Source of the DNA: an uncultured Butyricicoccus sp.
GTDB lineage: Bacteria; Bacillota; Clostridia; Oscillospirales; Butyricicoccaceae
Direction: 5' to 3'
Length of the DNA: 5,917 bases
Assembly: GCA_900544475.1 (NCBI GenBank)
Contig: UQVU01000114.1
Location: 1 to 5,917 of the forward strand
Part shown: piece after piece, positions 1 through 5,831 of the stretch
Numbering within the stretch: position 1 is the stretch's first letter
Layout: the number at the start of each line of letters is the position of its first letter
Translations under genes and position numbers: made by a program
The notes under the pieces: model-generated
Databases searched by the model: none
The model's input: the letters and a program-made list of their open reading frames with translations, nothing else
What the model was told of the DNA's origin: nothing

Positions 1-367
1 CAAGGTCTTCAAACAGAGGTCGATCGAGTGACATGGACTGGTTGAGCGGTTCGTGCTTGCGGGCCGATGCGGCGCGTGTTGCGGAATAGATTTTTCGCTG
101 AATGCACAGCCGGGCGAATACCCCGAACGGCACGCCTTTCGTGCTGTCGAATTCGCGGATGGCTTTCATCAGTCCGAGCATACCCTCCTGAATTACATCC
201 TCCGCATCCGCGCCCGCGAGAAAATAGGGACGCGCGCAAGTCTTTACCAGACGGGTATACCGTTTAACCAGATCCTCCGCTGCGGGACCGCTGGACTGCT
301 GCGCCAGACGGCACAAAGCCTCATCGGTCATCTCCGGCGAAGGGAGTATTGAAACATCATTTCTCAT
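1..367 (-). CDS. sigH: RNA polymerase sporulation sigma factor SigH (sigma-30), 5' part only
   Basis: This is the N-terminal 122 residues of a sigma-70 family factor whose remainder runs off the left edge. It is read on the minus strand from ATG at 367. Residues about 31-120 carry region 2: YFLAGADAEDVIQEGMLGL (48-66) is the conserved region 2.1/2.2 core, followed by KAIREFD (68-74) and then KHEPLNQSMSLDRPLFED (104-121). The last motif matches the KHIPLNSYASLDKP block that I recall from Bacillus SigH, which separates it from general ECF factors. SigH directs core polymerase to early-sporulation and stationary-phase genes. The family is roughly 210-220 residues long, so region 4 is missing here only because of the window edge. 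The start is uncertain. An in-frame ATG at 376 lies upstream of the predicted +1, and ATG 331 (MTDEAL...) aligns with the start region of clostridial SigH but has GGAG directly abutting it. No start has a well-spaced Shine-Dalgarno. The gene has its own promoter and is not obviously co-transcribed with glmS. Confidence 0.9.
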   Translation of the reverse strand, partial: MRNDVSILPSPEMTDEALCRLAQQSSGPAAEDLVKRYTRLVKTCARPYFLAGADAEDVIQEGMLGLMKAIREFDSTKGVPFGVFARLCIQRKIYSATRAASARKHEPLNQSMSLDRPLFEDL

Positions 368-376
368 GTCGTTCAT

Positions 377-499
377 TATTATATACGGTTCAACTGGAAA
401 TGTCAAGAAAAGAGCAACAAATTTACCGTTTTAGCTTAAAATGACCAGCTGGATTTGTGCAAAACTTACAATAAAAGCGTGTTATTCGACAAAAGCGTG
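377..499. other. AT-rich glmS-sigH intergenic gap without a clear terminator
   Basis: Apart from the sigH promoter and the downstream copy of the 18-bp repeat, this gap is AT-rich. It contains a perfect 8-base palindrome CCAGCTGG (445-452) and a near-palindrome TTTTAGCTTAAAA (429-441). Neither forms a GC-rich stem followed by a U tract, so I cannot identify a convincing intrinsic terminator for glmS. Read-through into sigH, or Rho-dependent ending, remains open. Confidence 0.5.
378..406 (-). promoter_or_regulatory. Consensus sigma-A promoter of sigH
   Basis: On the minus strand there is TTGACA (406-401), a 17-base spacer, and TATAAT (383-378). Both hexamers match the housekeeping consensus exactly and the spacing is optimal. 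The predicted transcription start falls near 369-373, only a few bases before the ATG at 367, so the mRNA would be leaderless or nearly so. The hexamers and spacing are seen directly; use as the sigH promoter is inferred from position and orientation. Confidence 0.9.
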
Positions 500-508
500 T
501 TATTCGAC
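473..508. repeat. Perfect 18-bp tandem duplication spanning the glmS stop codon
   Basis: The plus-strand unit AAAAGCGTGTTATTCGAC occurs twice head to tail, at 473-490 and 491-508, with no mismatch. On the coding strand the unit reads GTCGAATAACACGCTTTT, so it contains the last two sense codons (Val-Glu) and the stop codon of glmS. The gene ends at the first copy it meets (stop at 502-500) and keeps the family's normal LAKSVTVE C-terminus. The second copy therefore lies outside the reading frame as a silent 3' extension. Replication slippage is the simplest origin. Confidence 0.95.
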
Positions 509-2338
509 CGTTACCGACTTGGCGAGGTTACGCGGCTTATCAACATCGCAGTTGCGCTCTACCGCAATATAATATGCAAGAAGCTGCATCGGGATGATGG
601 AAAGCGACGCGGAGAACTCGTAAAGGCACTTCGGCAGGCGGATAATGTGCTGGCATACCGACTCGTCACCGGTGAAATCGTCGGTGGTAACGAGAACAAC
701 GGAAGCGCCGCGTGCTACGACCTCGCGGATGTTGGAAACCGTCTTTTCAAAGAGCGCCGGCTGCGTCGCCAGAGCGACAACGAGTGTACCGTCTTCAATC
801 AGCGAAATCGTACCGTGCTTCAGCTCGCCGGCAGCGTAAGCCTCCGAGTGAATGTAGGAAATCTCCTTGAGCTTGAGCGAAGCCTCGAGCGCTGCGGCGT
901 AGTCAAGACCGCGGCCGAGGAAGAACACGCTCGGTCGGTTTGCGTACAGCGTTGCAATACGCTGCATATCCGGCTGGCATTTGAGCGTTTCGGTGATGCA
1001 CTCGGGCAGACGCTGGAGCTCAGTGCAGAGCGCACGCTCATCACCGATGGAAATCAGACCGCGTACACGCGCGATTTTCACGGAAATCAGGTAAAGCGCC
1101 GCAAGCTGCGCGGAATATGCCTTGGTGGTTGCAACGGCGATCTCCGGGCCTGCCCAGGTGTACAGAACGCCGTCCGCCTCGCGGGCAATCGTGGACGATA
1201 CGACGTTTACGATTGCGATAGTGAATGCACCGGCCTGCTTTGCCAGACGCATTGCAGCGAGCGTGTCGGCGGTCTCACCGGACTGGCTGATGACGATGCA
1301 CATATCCTTCTTGCCGATGATCGGGTTCTCGTAACGGAATTCACTTGCAACCTCAGCGGTGCAGCGGATGCGGCACATTGCCTCGATGACGCGCTTGCCT
1401 ACCATGCCGGCATGGAGCGCGGAGCCGCAGCCGATGATGTGAATGTTCTCAATGTCGCGCAGACGCTCGTCGGTCAGGCCGTTGTCCTCGAAGCAGACCG
1501 CGTTGTTCTTGATGCGCGGCTTTACGGTGTCGGCAACTGCCTTGGGCTGCTCCATGATCTCCTTGAGCATGAAGTGCTGATAGCCGCCCTTTTCTGCGGC
1601 GGACATATCCCAGTTGACCGTCTGGATTTCCTTCTCGACAACGTCACCGAATTCGTTCATGACAATAACCTCATCCGGACGAACGATAGCGACCTCGTTG
1701 TCATCGAGGATGATGAAACGGCGGGTACGGCTGATGATAGCGGTGATGTCGGAGGCAATCATGTTCTCGCCCTCGCCGATGCCGATAACGAGCGGATTGT
1801 CGCGGCGGGCCGCAACGATTTCCTCCGGGTTGTCCATGGACACAACGCCGAGTGCGTAGGAGCCGCGCAGACGCTGTACGGCCGCGAGGACGGTCTGCGC
1901 CAGATCCTCCTGCTTGCCGGTGTGCAGATAATCAACGAGATGTGCGACGGTCTCGGTATCGGTCTCCGATTTGAACTCGTAGCCATGCGCCTCAAGGCGG
2001 GTGCGCAGCTCCTTGTAGTTTTCGATGATGCCGTTGTGCACAACGGCGACCTTGCCCTTGCCGCCGAGATGCGGATGCGAGTTGCGGTCGGACGGCTCGC
2101 CGTGGGTCGCCCAGCGGGTGTGGCCGATGCCGCAGGTGCAGTAGAGCGATGCCTCGTCCTCGCGGATTTTTGCTTCGAGGTTTGCAATGCGGCCGCGCGA
2201 CTTTACGACACGCAGACCGTCCTTCGTAAATGCAGCAATACCGGCGGAGTCATAGCCGCGGTATTCCAGACTGTAAAGACCCTTGATCAGAATGGAGAGC
2301 GCGTTTTCGCGTCCCGTGAAACCAACAATTCCACACAT
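500..2338 (-). CDS. glmS: Glutamine--fructose-6-phosphate aminotransferase (isomerizing)
   Basis: The 612-residue protein converts fructose-6-phosphate plus glutamine to glucosamine-6-phosphate and glutamate, the entry step of UDP-GlcNAc and cell-wall synthesis in the cytoplasm. MCGIVGF at the start places the catalytic Cys at position 2, exposed after Met removal, so the ATG at 2338 is secure. The class II glutaminase domain covers about 2-225, with GHTRWATHG at 72-80 and HNGIIENYKEL at 101-111. Two SIS sugar-isomerase domains follow: the first has IIGCGSA (301-307) and SQSGETADT (351-359), the second has LGRGLDYAAALEASLKLKE (474-492) and ELKHGT (505-510). The C-terminus KPRNLAKSVTVE is the normal family ending with the isomerase-site Lys607. 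The length is typical. A Shine-Dalgarno GGAGGAG (2355-2349) lies 10 bases before the ATG. The gene is preceded by a glmS ribozyme, so its expression is expected to fall when glucosamine-6-phosphate accumulates. Confidence 0.98.
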   Translation of the reverse strand: MCGIVGFTGRENALSILIKGLYSLEYRGYDSAGIAAFTKDGLRVVKSRGRIANLEAKIREDEASLYCTCGIGHTRWATHGEPSDRNSHPHLGGKGKVAVVHNGIIENYKELRTRLEAHGYEFKSETDTETVAHLVDYLHTGKQEDLAQTVLAAVQRLRGSYALGVVSMDNPEEIVAARRDNPLVIGIGEGENMIASDITAIISRTRRFIILDDNEVAIVRPDEVIVMNEFGDVVEKEIQTVNWDMSAAEKGGYQHFMLKEIMEQPKAVADTVKPRIKNNAVCFEDNGLTDERLRDIENIHIIGCGSALHAGMVGKRVIEAMCRIRCTAEVASEFRYENPIIGKKDMCIVISQSGETADTLAAMRLAKQAGAFTIAIVNVVSSTIAREADGVLYTWAGPEIAVATTKAYSAQLAALYLISVKIARVRGLISIGDERALCTELQRLPECITETLKCQPDMQRIATLYANRPSVFFLGRGLDYAAALEASLKLKEISYIHSEAYAAGELKHGTISLIEDGTLVVALATQPALFEKTVSNIREVVARGASVVLVTTDDFTGDESVCQHIIRLPKCLYEFSASLSIIPMQLLAYYIAVERNCDVDKPRNLAKSVTVE

Positions 2339-2362
2339 AATCAGTTTACTCCTCCAAAACGG

Positions 2363-2390
2363 AATATATTTATCAATCAGTTAAATTCAA
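2363..2390 (-). promoter_or_regulatory. Possible secondary glmS promoter downstream of the ribozyme
   Basis: On the minus strand, TTGAAT (2390-2385), a 16-base spacer and TATATT (2368-2363) resemble a sigma-A promoter, with 4/6 and 5/6 consensus matches. A T-rich run lies just upstream. The predicted start near 2356 would place the transcript's 5' end right at the GGAGGAG ribosome site. The DNA is AT-rich here, so a chance match is quite possible. Confidence 0.3.
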
Positions 2391-2441
2391 AAGAAAAATT
2401 TTGCGCCCGGATTTGGGCATAAAAATAGTGCGTAATGCATA

Positions 2442-2584
2442 GCTGCTCTGTCCGCACAGTCACCTGTGTGCTTTAACAGCCTGCTGACGACCAACCCACT
2501 CGTGGCCGAAGGGCATCCGCCGAAGATTTCGATAAACCCTTTCCTCGTCAACTGCGATACCGGCTGCACCGCAGTTCTGGCGCT
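2442..2584 (-). ncRNA. glmS ribozyme (glucosamine-6-phosphate-activated self-cleaving riboswitch)
   Basis: This RNA lies in the glmS leader. It cleaves itself when glucosamine-6-phosphate binds, which in Firmicutes leads to degradation of the downstream glmS mRNA. The cleavage site is seen as A/GCGCC, between A2584 and G2583. It is followed by CCAGAACUGC and a 7-bp helix AACUGCG (2576-2570) with CGCAGUU (2556-2550). Next come the conserved core stretches GUUGACGAGG, GGGUUUAUCGA and CUUCGGCGGAUG. The 3' accessory hairpin is CACAG-GUGA-CUGUG (2468-2455) with a GNRA-type loop, followed by CGGACAGAGC. These elements occur in the order known for the family. The 3' boundary near 2442 is approximate. 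About 100 bases separate the ribozyme from the glmS start codon. Position, strand and motifs all agree, so this is one of the firmest calls in the window. Confidence 0.96.
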
Positions 2585-2628
2585 TCAACTTGTTATGGAC
2601 TTGTACGCCAAACCGCATTCACCTCCCC
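2585..2628 (-). promoter_or_regulatory. Strong Shine-Dalgarno with candidate leader ORFs directly upstream of the ribozyme
   Basis: GGGGAGGTGA (2628-2619) contains an uninterrupted 8-base match (GGAGGTGA) to the anti-Shine-Dalgarno of 16S rRNA, yet no known gene starts here. TTG at 2611 opens a tiny ORF, MAYKSITS, whose TGA stop (2587-2585) lies one base before the ribozyme cleavage site. ATG at 2618, only 3 bases after GGAGG, would open a 52-codon frame running through the ribozyme to 2460. I do not recognise either peptide. The Shine-Dalgarno match is seen directly; use for translation is inference. Confidence 0.3.
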
Positions 2629-2685
2629 GTTTGATTTCTTGCAGCGGCGCTCTCGGCAGATACACCCGAAGCACAGCCGCAGACG

Positions 2686-2704
2686 GCAGCGGAAAAACCG
2701 CCGC
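2686..2704 (-). other. GC-rich hairpin in the glmM-glmS leader
   Basis: The minus-strand RNA GCGGCGG-UUUUU-CCGCUGC can form a 7-bp stem with one G-U pair and a five-U loop. No U tract follows, so it is not a standard terminator. An alternative long-range pairing exists between AGCGGCG (2705-2699) and CGCCGCU (2649-2643), which would exclude this hairpin. I do not recognise an RNA family in 2641-2705. Confidence 0.4.
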
Positions 2705-2706
2705 TT

Positions 2707-2740
2707 AACGAACAAGGTGGATGCGAAAACCACATCCACC
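2707..2740 (-). terminator. Terminator-like hairpin after glmM
   Basis: About 20 bases past the glmM stop, the minus-strand RNA contains GGUGGAUG (2740-2733), a 9-base loop and CAUCCACC (2723-2716). This is a perfect 8-bp stem followed by UUGUUCGUU. The U tract is interrupted, so termination may be partial. I see no convincing sigma-A promoter between this hairpin and the ribozyme, so at least some read-through into glmS would be needed unless a non-consensus promoter is used. Confidence 0.5.
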
Positions 2741-2759
2741 CCGTTGGTTCTTATTCTTA

Positions 2760-4112
2760 TTATACGACAGACTCGATCGTTTTGGCAACCCTTTTTGCCA
2801 AAGTATCTACCTGCTCGCTGTTCTTTCCTTCGACCATGACGCGGACGAGCGCCTCGGTGCCGGACGGACGGACGAGAATTCGACCGTTATCGCCCAGTTC
2901 AGCCGCCGCCGCCTCGATGTCAGCCTTGATTTCGGGCAGCTCCTGAAGCGTTGCCTTCTGGCTGTTCGGAACCTTAACGTTGATCATGACCTGCGGCCAC
3001 GGCACGACTTCCGCCGCGATTTCCGAGCACTTGCGGCCGCTGGCCTTGAGGATGGACATGAACTGGAGCGCGGTCAGCTCGCCGTCACCGGTCGAAGCGT
3101 ACTCGAGGAAGATAACGTGACCGGACTGCTCGCCGCCGAGAATATAGCCCTTTTTGAGCATCATTTCGAGCACATAGCGGTCGCCGACGTTCGAGCACTC
3201 AATCTTCATGCCGTTCTTTTCGGCATAGGCGTGCAGACCCATGTTGGACAGAATGGTAGCAACGAAAGCGCCGCCGCGCAGCTTGCCCTGCTTCTTCATA
3301 TGAGCCGCGCAGACCGCCATGATGCGGTCGCCGTCCAGCTCCTCGCCGGTCTCATCGACGATAAGGCAGCGGTCAGCGTCACCGTCAAACGCAACACCGA
3401 GGTCGAAATTGCCGCGGCGGACGCGTTCCTTGAGCTGTCCCAGATGGGTAGAGCCGCAGTTGTCGTTGATGTTTACGCCGTCCGGCTCGTAGAAGCGGAT
3501 CTCGGCCTTGCATTCCACCAGACGCATCAGGCGCTCGACAGTCGTAGAGGACGAGCCGTTTGCGCAGTCAACCGCAACGCGCAGGCCGGACAGGTCGCCC
3601 GGAATGGTCTCGGCGAGGTGATTGGTATATTCCACAACCGGGTCGATCTCGCTCTTGAGAACACGGCCGATCTTGTCGTGCGTCATGCGCGGGATGGACT
3701 CGTAGTCGTCGATCAGGTCCTCGATCTTTGCTTCGATGGCGTCGGGCAGCTTGTAGCCGTTGCCTGCAAAAATCTTGATGCCGTTGTATTCGTAGGAGTT
3801 GTGGCTTGCGGAAATGACGATGCCTGCGTCAGCCTTGTGCTTGATGGTCAGGTATGCGACCGCGGGCGTCGGGATAACGCCGAGCAGCTCAACGTCCGCG
3901 CCGACAGAGCAGATGCCTGCGACCAGCGCGTTCTCCAGCATATCCGAAGAGATACGGGTATCCTTGCCGATCAGCAGCTTTGCCTTTTTGCCGTGTGCGG
4001 ATTCCTGCGTCAGCGTATAAGCCGCTGCCGCGCCGATTTTGAACGCGAGCAGTGCGTCCAGTTCGAGGTTTGCAACGCCACGGACACCGTCCGTTCCAAA
4101 GTATCTACCCAA
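2760..4112 (-). CDS. glmM: Phosphoglucosamine mutase
   Basis: GlmM interconverts glucosamine-6-phosphate and glucosamine-1-phosphate, the step after GlmS on the way to UDP-GlcNAc. The protein begins MGRYFGTDGVRGVAN, the usual GlmM N-terminus. Counted from this start, ISASHNS carries the phosphoserine at Ser103 (100-106), DGDADR at 243-248 is the Mg-binding loop, GGEQSGH at 326-332 is the sugar-binding loop, and RPSGTEALVRVM at 415-426 is the phosphate-binding loop. The length is 450 residues, normal for the family. I chose TTG 4112 over the in-frame GTG at 4121 for three reasons: it gives the family-standard first residues, AGGTG sits 6 bases upstream, and the three-codon extension would need TTA and CTA codons that occur nowhere else in this gene. 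GTG 4121 (453 residues, with AGGA 7-8 bases upstream) remains possible. One oddity is ASHNS where most members have ASHNP. Confidence 0.96.
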   Translation of the reverse strand: MGRYFGTDGVRGVANLELDALLAFKIGAAAAYTLTQESAHGKKAKLLIGKDTRISSDMLENALVAGICSVGADVELLGVIPTPAVAYLTIKHKADAGIVISASHNSYEYNGIKIFAGNGYKLPDAIEAKIEDLIDDYESIPRMTHDKIGRVLKSEIDPVVEYTNHLAETIPGDLSGLRVAVDCANGSSSTTVERLMRLVECKAEIRFYEPDGVNINDNCGSTHLGQLKERVRRGNFDLGVAFDGDADRCLIVDETGEELDGDRIMAVCAAHMKKQGKLRGGAFVATILSNMGLHAYAEKNGMKIECSNVGDRYVLEMMLKKGYILGGEQSGHVIFLEYASTGDGELTALQFMSILKASGRKCSEIAAEVVPWPQVMINVKVPNSQKATLQELPEIKADIEAAAAELGDNGRILVRPSGTEALVRVMVEGKNSEQVDTLAKRVAKTIESVV

Positions 4113-4144
4113 TAGTAACACCTATCTTTCCTGATGATAAGAAT

Positions 4145-4159
4145 GGGGGTTCGCGCCCC
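4145..4159 (-). other. Short hairpin between ruvB and glmM
   Basis: Just after the ruvB stop the minus-strand RNA reads GGGG-CGCGAA-CCCCC, a 4-bp GC stem with a 6-base loop, followed by AUUCUUAU. The stem is short and the tail is only partly U-rich. It may be a weak terminator or attenuator, or no signal at all. I see no clear glmM promoter in this gap, so glmM is probably at least partly transcribed from upstream. Confidence 0.25.
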
Positions 4160-4162
4160 GGT

Positions 4163-5203
4163 TTACAGCATCTGCTGTCCGTCAGCCGGCTCCATGTTCA
4201 GGTGCCGGTATGCCTGCATCGTCACGCATCTGCCGCGCGGCGTGCGGCTGAGAAAGCCGATCTGCATGAGATACGGCTCGTAAACATCTTCGAGAGTGAT
4301 GGCTTCCTCGCCGATGGTTGCGGCGAGCGTGTCAAGACCGACCGGACCACCTCCGTAGTTAAGGATGATGCTCTGAAGCATCCGCCGGTCAACGTTGTCA
4401 AGACCAAGCTCGTCTATTTCGAGTGCGCGCAGAGCAACATCTGCGCTTTTTTTGTCGATGGTACCGGTGCCGCGGACCTGTGCGAAGTCGCGCACACGGC
4501 GCAGCAGACGGTTTGCGATACGCGGCGTACCGCGGCTGCGGCGGGCGATTTCGAAGGCGCCCTCATGCTCGCACGGCACATTCAGAATGCCGGCCGAGCG
4601 TTCGACGATGCTGCACAGCTCCTCGGGCGAATACAGCTCGAGTCGGAGCATGACGCCGAAGCGGTCGCGCAGCGGACTTGTCATCTGGCCTGCGCGGGTC
4701 GTTGCGCCGATAAGCGTAAACCGCGGCAGGTCAATGCGGATCGACCGCGCAGAGGGACCCTTGCCGATGATGATGTCGAGCGCGTAGTCCTCCATTGCGG
4801 GATAGAGAATCTCCTCTACCGCACGATCAAGACGATGGATCTCGTCAATAAACAAAATATCATTTTCTGAGAGGTTTGTCAATAAAGCAGCGAGATCTCC
4901 GGCTTTTTCTATGGCCGGGCCGCTGGTGATACGGATATTGACGCCCATCTCGGAGGCGATGATACCGGCGAGAGTCGTCTTGCCAAGGCCGGGCGGACCG
5001 TACAGAAGCGTATGGTCGAGCGATTCGCCGCGCATTTTTGCGGCTTCGATGTACACGCTCAGGTTTTCCTTCGCCTTGGTCTGGCCGATGTAGTCTGCCA
5101 TGGATTTCGGACGAAGCGAGTTTTCGGTTTCGTCCTCGGACAGCTGCCGGGTGGAGATGATGCGTTCATCATCCGCCATGCCGCCGGAAAATTCAATACT
5201 CAA
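4163..5203 (-). CDS. ruvB: Holliday junction branch migration ATPase RuvB
   Basis: RuvB is the AAA+ motor that, as hexameric rings docked on RuvA, drives branch migration of Holliday junctions during recombination and repair. The 346-residue protein shows Walker A GPPGLGKT (69-76), Walker B LFIDEIH (117-123), sensor 1 GATTR (166-170) and the sensor 2 segment GTPRIANR (225-232). The C-terminal winged-helix DNA-binding part covers about 270-340, including [13 protein letters not shown] (282-294) and [10 protein letters not shown] (316-325). The start taken is TTG 5203 because GGGGAG (5218-5213) lies 9 bases upstream, just past the ruvA stop. ATG 5179 (MADDERIIS, 338 residues) is the alternative and matches common RuvB N-termini, but lacks a good ribosome site. 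It lies 17 bases after ruvA in the same operon. All key motifs are intact. Confidence 0.98.
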   Translation of the reverse strand: MSIEFSGGMADDERIISTRQLSEDETENSLRPKSMADYIGQTKAKENLSVYIEAAKMRGESLDHTLLYGPPGLGKTTLAGIIASEMGVNIRITSGPAIEKAGDLAALLTNLSENDILFIDEIHRLDRAVEEILYPAMEDYALDIIIGKGPSARSIRIDLPRFTLIGATTRAGQMTSPLRDRFGVMLRLELYSPEELCSIVERSAGILNVPCEHEGAFEIARRSRGTPRIANRLLRRVRDFAQVRGTGTIDKKSADVALRALEIDELGLDNVDRRMLQSIILNYGGGPVGLDTLAATIGEEAITLEDVYEPYLMQIGFLSRTPRGRCVTMQAYRHLNMEPADGQQML

Positions 5204-5220
5204 AGGAACACTCTCCCCTA

Positions 5221-5829
5221 TTACTGCTTAACAAGTTTTTTCAGACACTGGCGGATGATCTCATCTGCCTCGAGCCCTGCGGCGTCGATGCCCTTCATCG
5301 CGTGCAGCGCCTCGGCCTGTGTATAGCCGAGCACCATGAGCGCCGCGACCGCCTCCTGTGTATGATTTACGCCGCCGGAAGACTCGGCCGCGGCAGCCGA
5401 CGCGGAAGAGCCGGCGCTTTCTAGCTGCTCCTTACTCATTTTGTCCCGCAGTTCAAGAACGATGCGCTGTGCGATCTTCTTTCCGATGCCGGGCGCCTGC
5501 GTGAGCATTTTTTCGTCGCCGGTGATGATGGACAGCGCCAGACGGTCGGGCGGCGCGACCGACAGAATGGAGAGCGCTGCCTTGGGGCCGACGCCCGAAA
5601 CGCCGATCATCATCTCGAAGCAGGACTTCTCCTCCTCGTCGATAAAGCCGTAAAGCTCGAAAATGCCCTCGCGGACATTGAGATAGGTCAGAAGCCGAGC
5701 CTTTGCGCCGACCTTCAGTTTGCTGATTGTGTTCTGCGACGCATGGCAGGCGTAGCCTACGCCGCCGCAGTCGATTACGGCAAGTCCCTGCCGGAGAACG
5801 CTTACCGTGCCGTCAACGTAATAAAACAT
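5221..5829 (-). CDS. ruvA: Holliday junction DNA-binding subunit RuvA
   Basis: RuvA is the tetrameric protein that binds four-way junctions and recruits RuvB. The 202-residue length matches the family. Domain I (OB fold) covers about 1-62 with GGVGY (22-26) and ends in the conserved LYGF (59-62). Domain II has two helix-hairpin-helix motifs, [10 protein letters not shown] (76-85) and [12 protein letters not shown] (112-123). A Ser/Ala-rich flexible linker at 138-153 leads to domain III, the RuvB-contacting bundle with [11 protein letters not shown] (159-169). GAGGG (5843-5839) lies 9 bases before the ATG, which starts 2 bases after the ruvC stop, so translational coupling is likely. The acidic pin of E. 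coli RuvA (Glu55-Asp56) aligns with Glu54-Gly55 here, so one of the two acidic residues appears to be lost. The call itself is not in doubt. Confidence 0.98.
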   Translation of the reverse strand: MFYYVDGTVSVLRQGLAVIDCGGVGYACHASQNTISKLKVGAKARLLTYLNVREGIFELYGFIDEEEKSCFEMMIGVSGVGPKAALSILSVAPPDRLALSIITGDEKMLTQAPGIGKKIAQRIVLELRDKMSKEQLESAGSSASAAAAESSGGVNHTQEAVAALMVLGYTQAEALHAMKGIDAAGLEADEIIRQCLKKLVKQ

Positions 5830-5831
5830 AG

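Noticed and set aside
53..352. 99-codon open frame on the plus strand opposite sigH
   Set aside because: The minus strand encodes clear SigH region 2; the plus-strand peptide has no recognisable features and is best seen as a shadow.
2389..2418. Possible intrinsic terminator between the ribozyme and glmS: GCCC-AAAUCC-GGGC followed by a U-rich run
   Set aside because: The stem is only 4 bp and the U run begins 6 bases after it, with AAAA between, so it does not fit an intrinsic terminator. I would not infer attenuation from it.
455..2422. 655-codon open frame on the plus strand opposite glmS
   Set aside because: It is in exact codon register with glmS and exists only because glmS lacks TTA, CTA and TCA codons. 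It has no good ribosome site and resembles no known protein; glmS on the other strand is unambiguous.
2616..2732. Short open frame on the minus strand from ATG 2732 ending at the TGA within GGAGGTGAATG
   Set aside because: It starts inside the loop of the glmM terminator-like hairpin, lacks a ribosome site, and its Ser/Ala/Gly-rich product has no recognisable character. Chance in GC-rich DNA is the likelier explanation.
2721..4115. 464-codon open frame on the plus strand opposite glmM
   Set aside because: Same cause: a codon-register shadow of glmM, starting inside the glmM terminator-like hairpin and ending at the CTA codon just upstream of the preferred glmM start.
4052..4870. 272-codon open frame on the plus strand opposite ruvB and the 5' end of glmM
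   Set aside because: Codon-register shadow of ruvB; it crosses the ruvB-glmM boundary without respecting either gene and has no recognisable domain.
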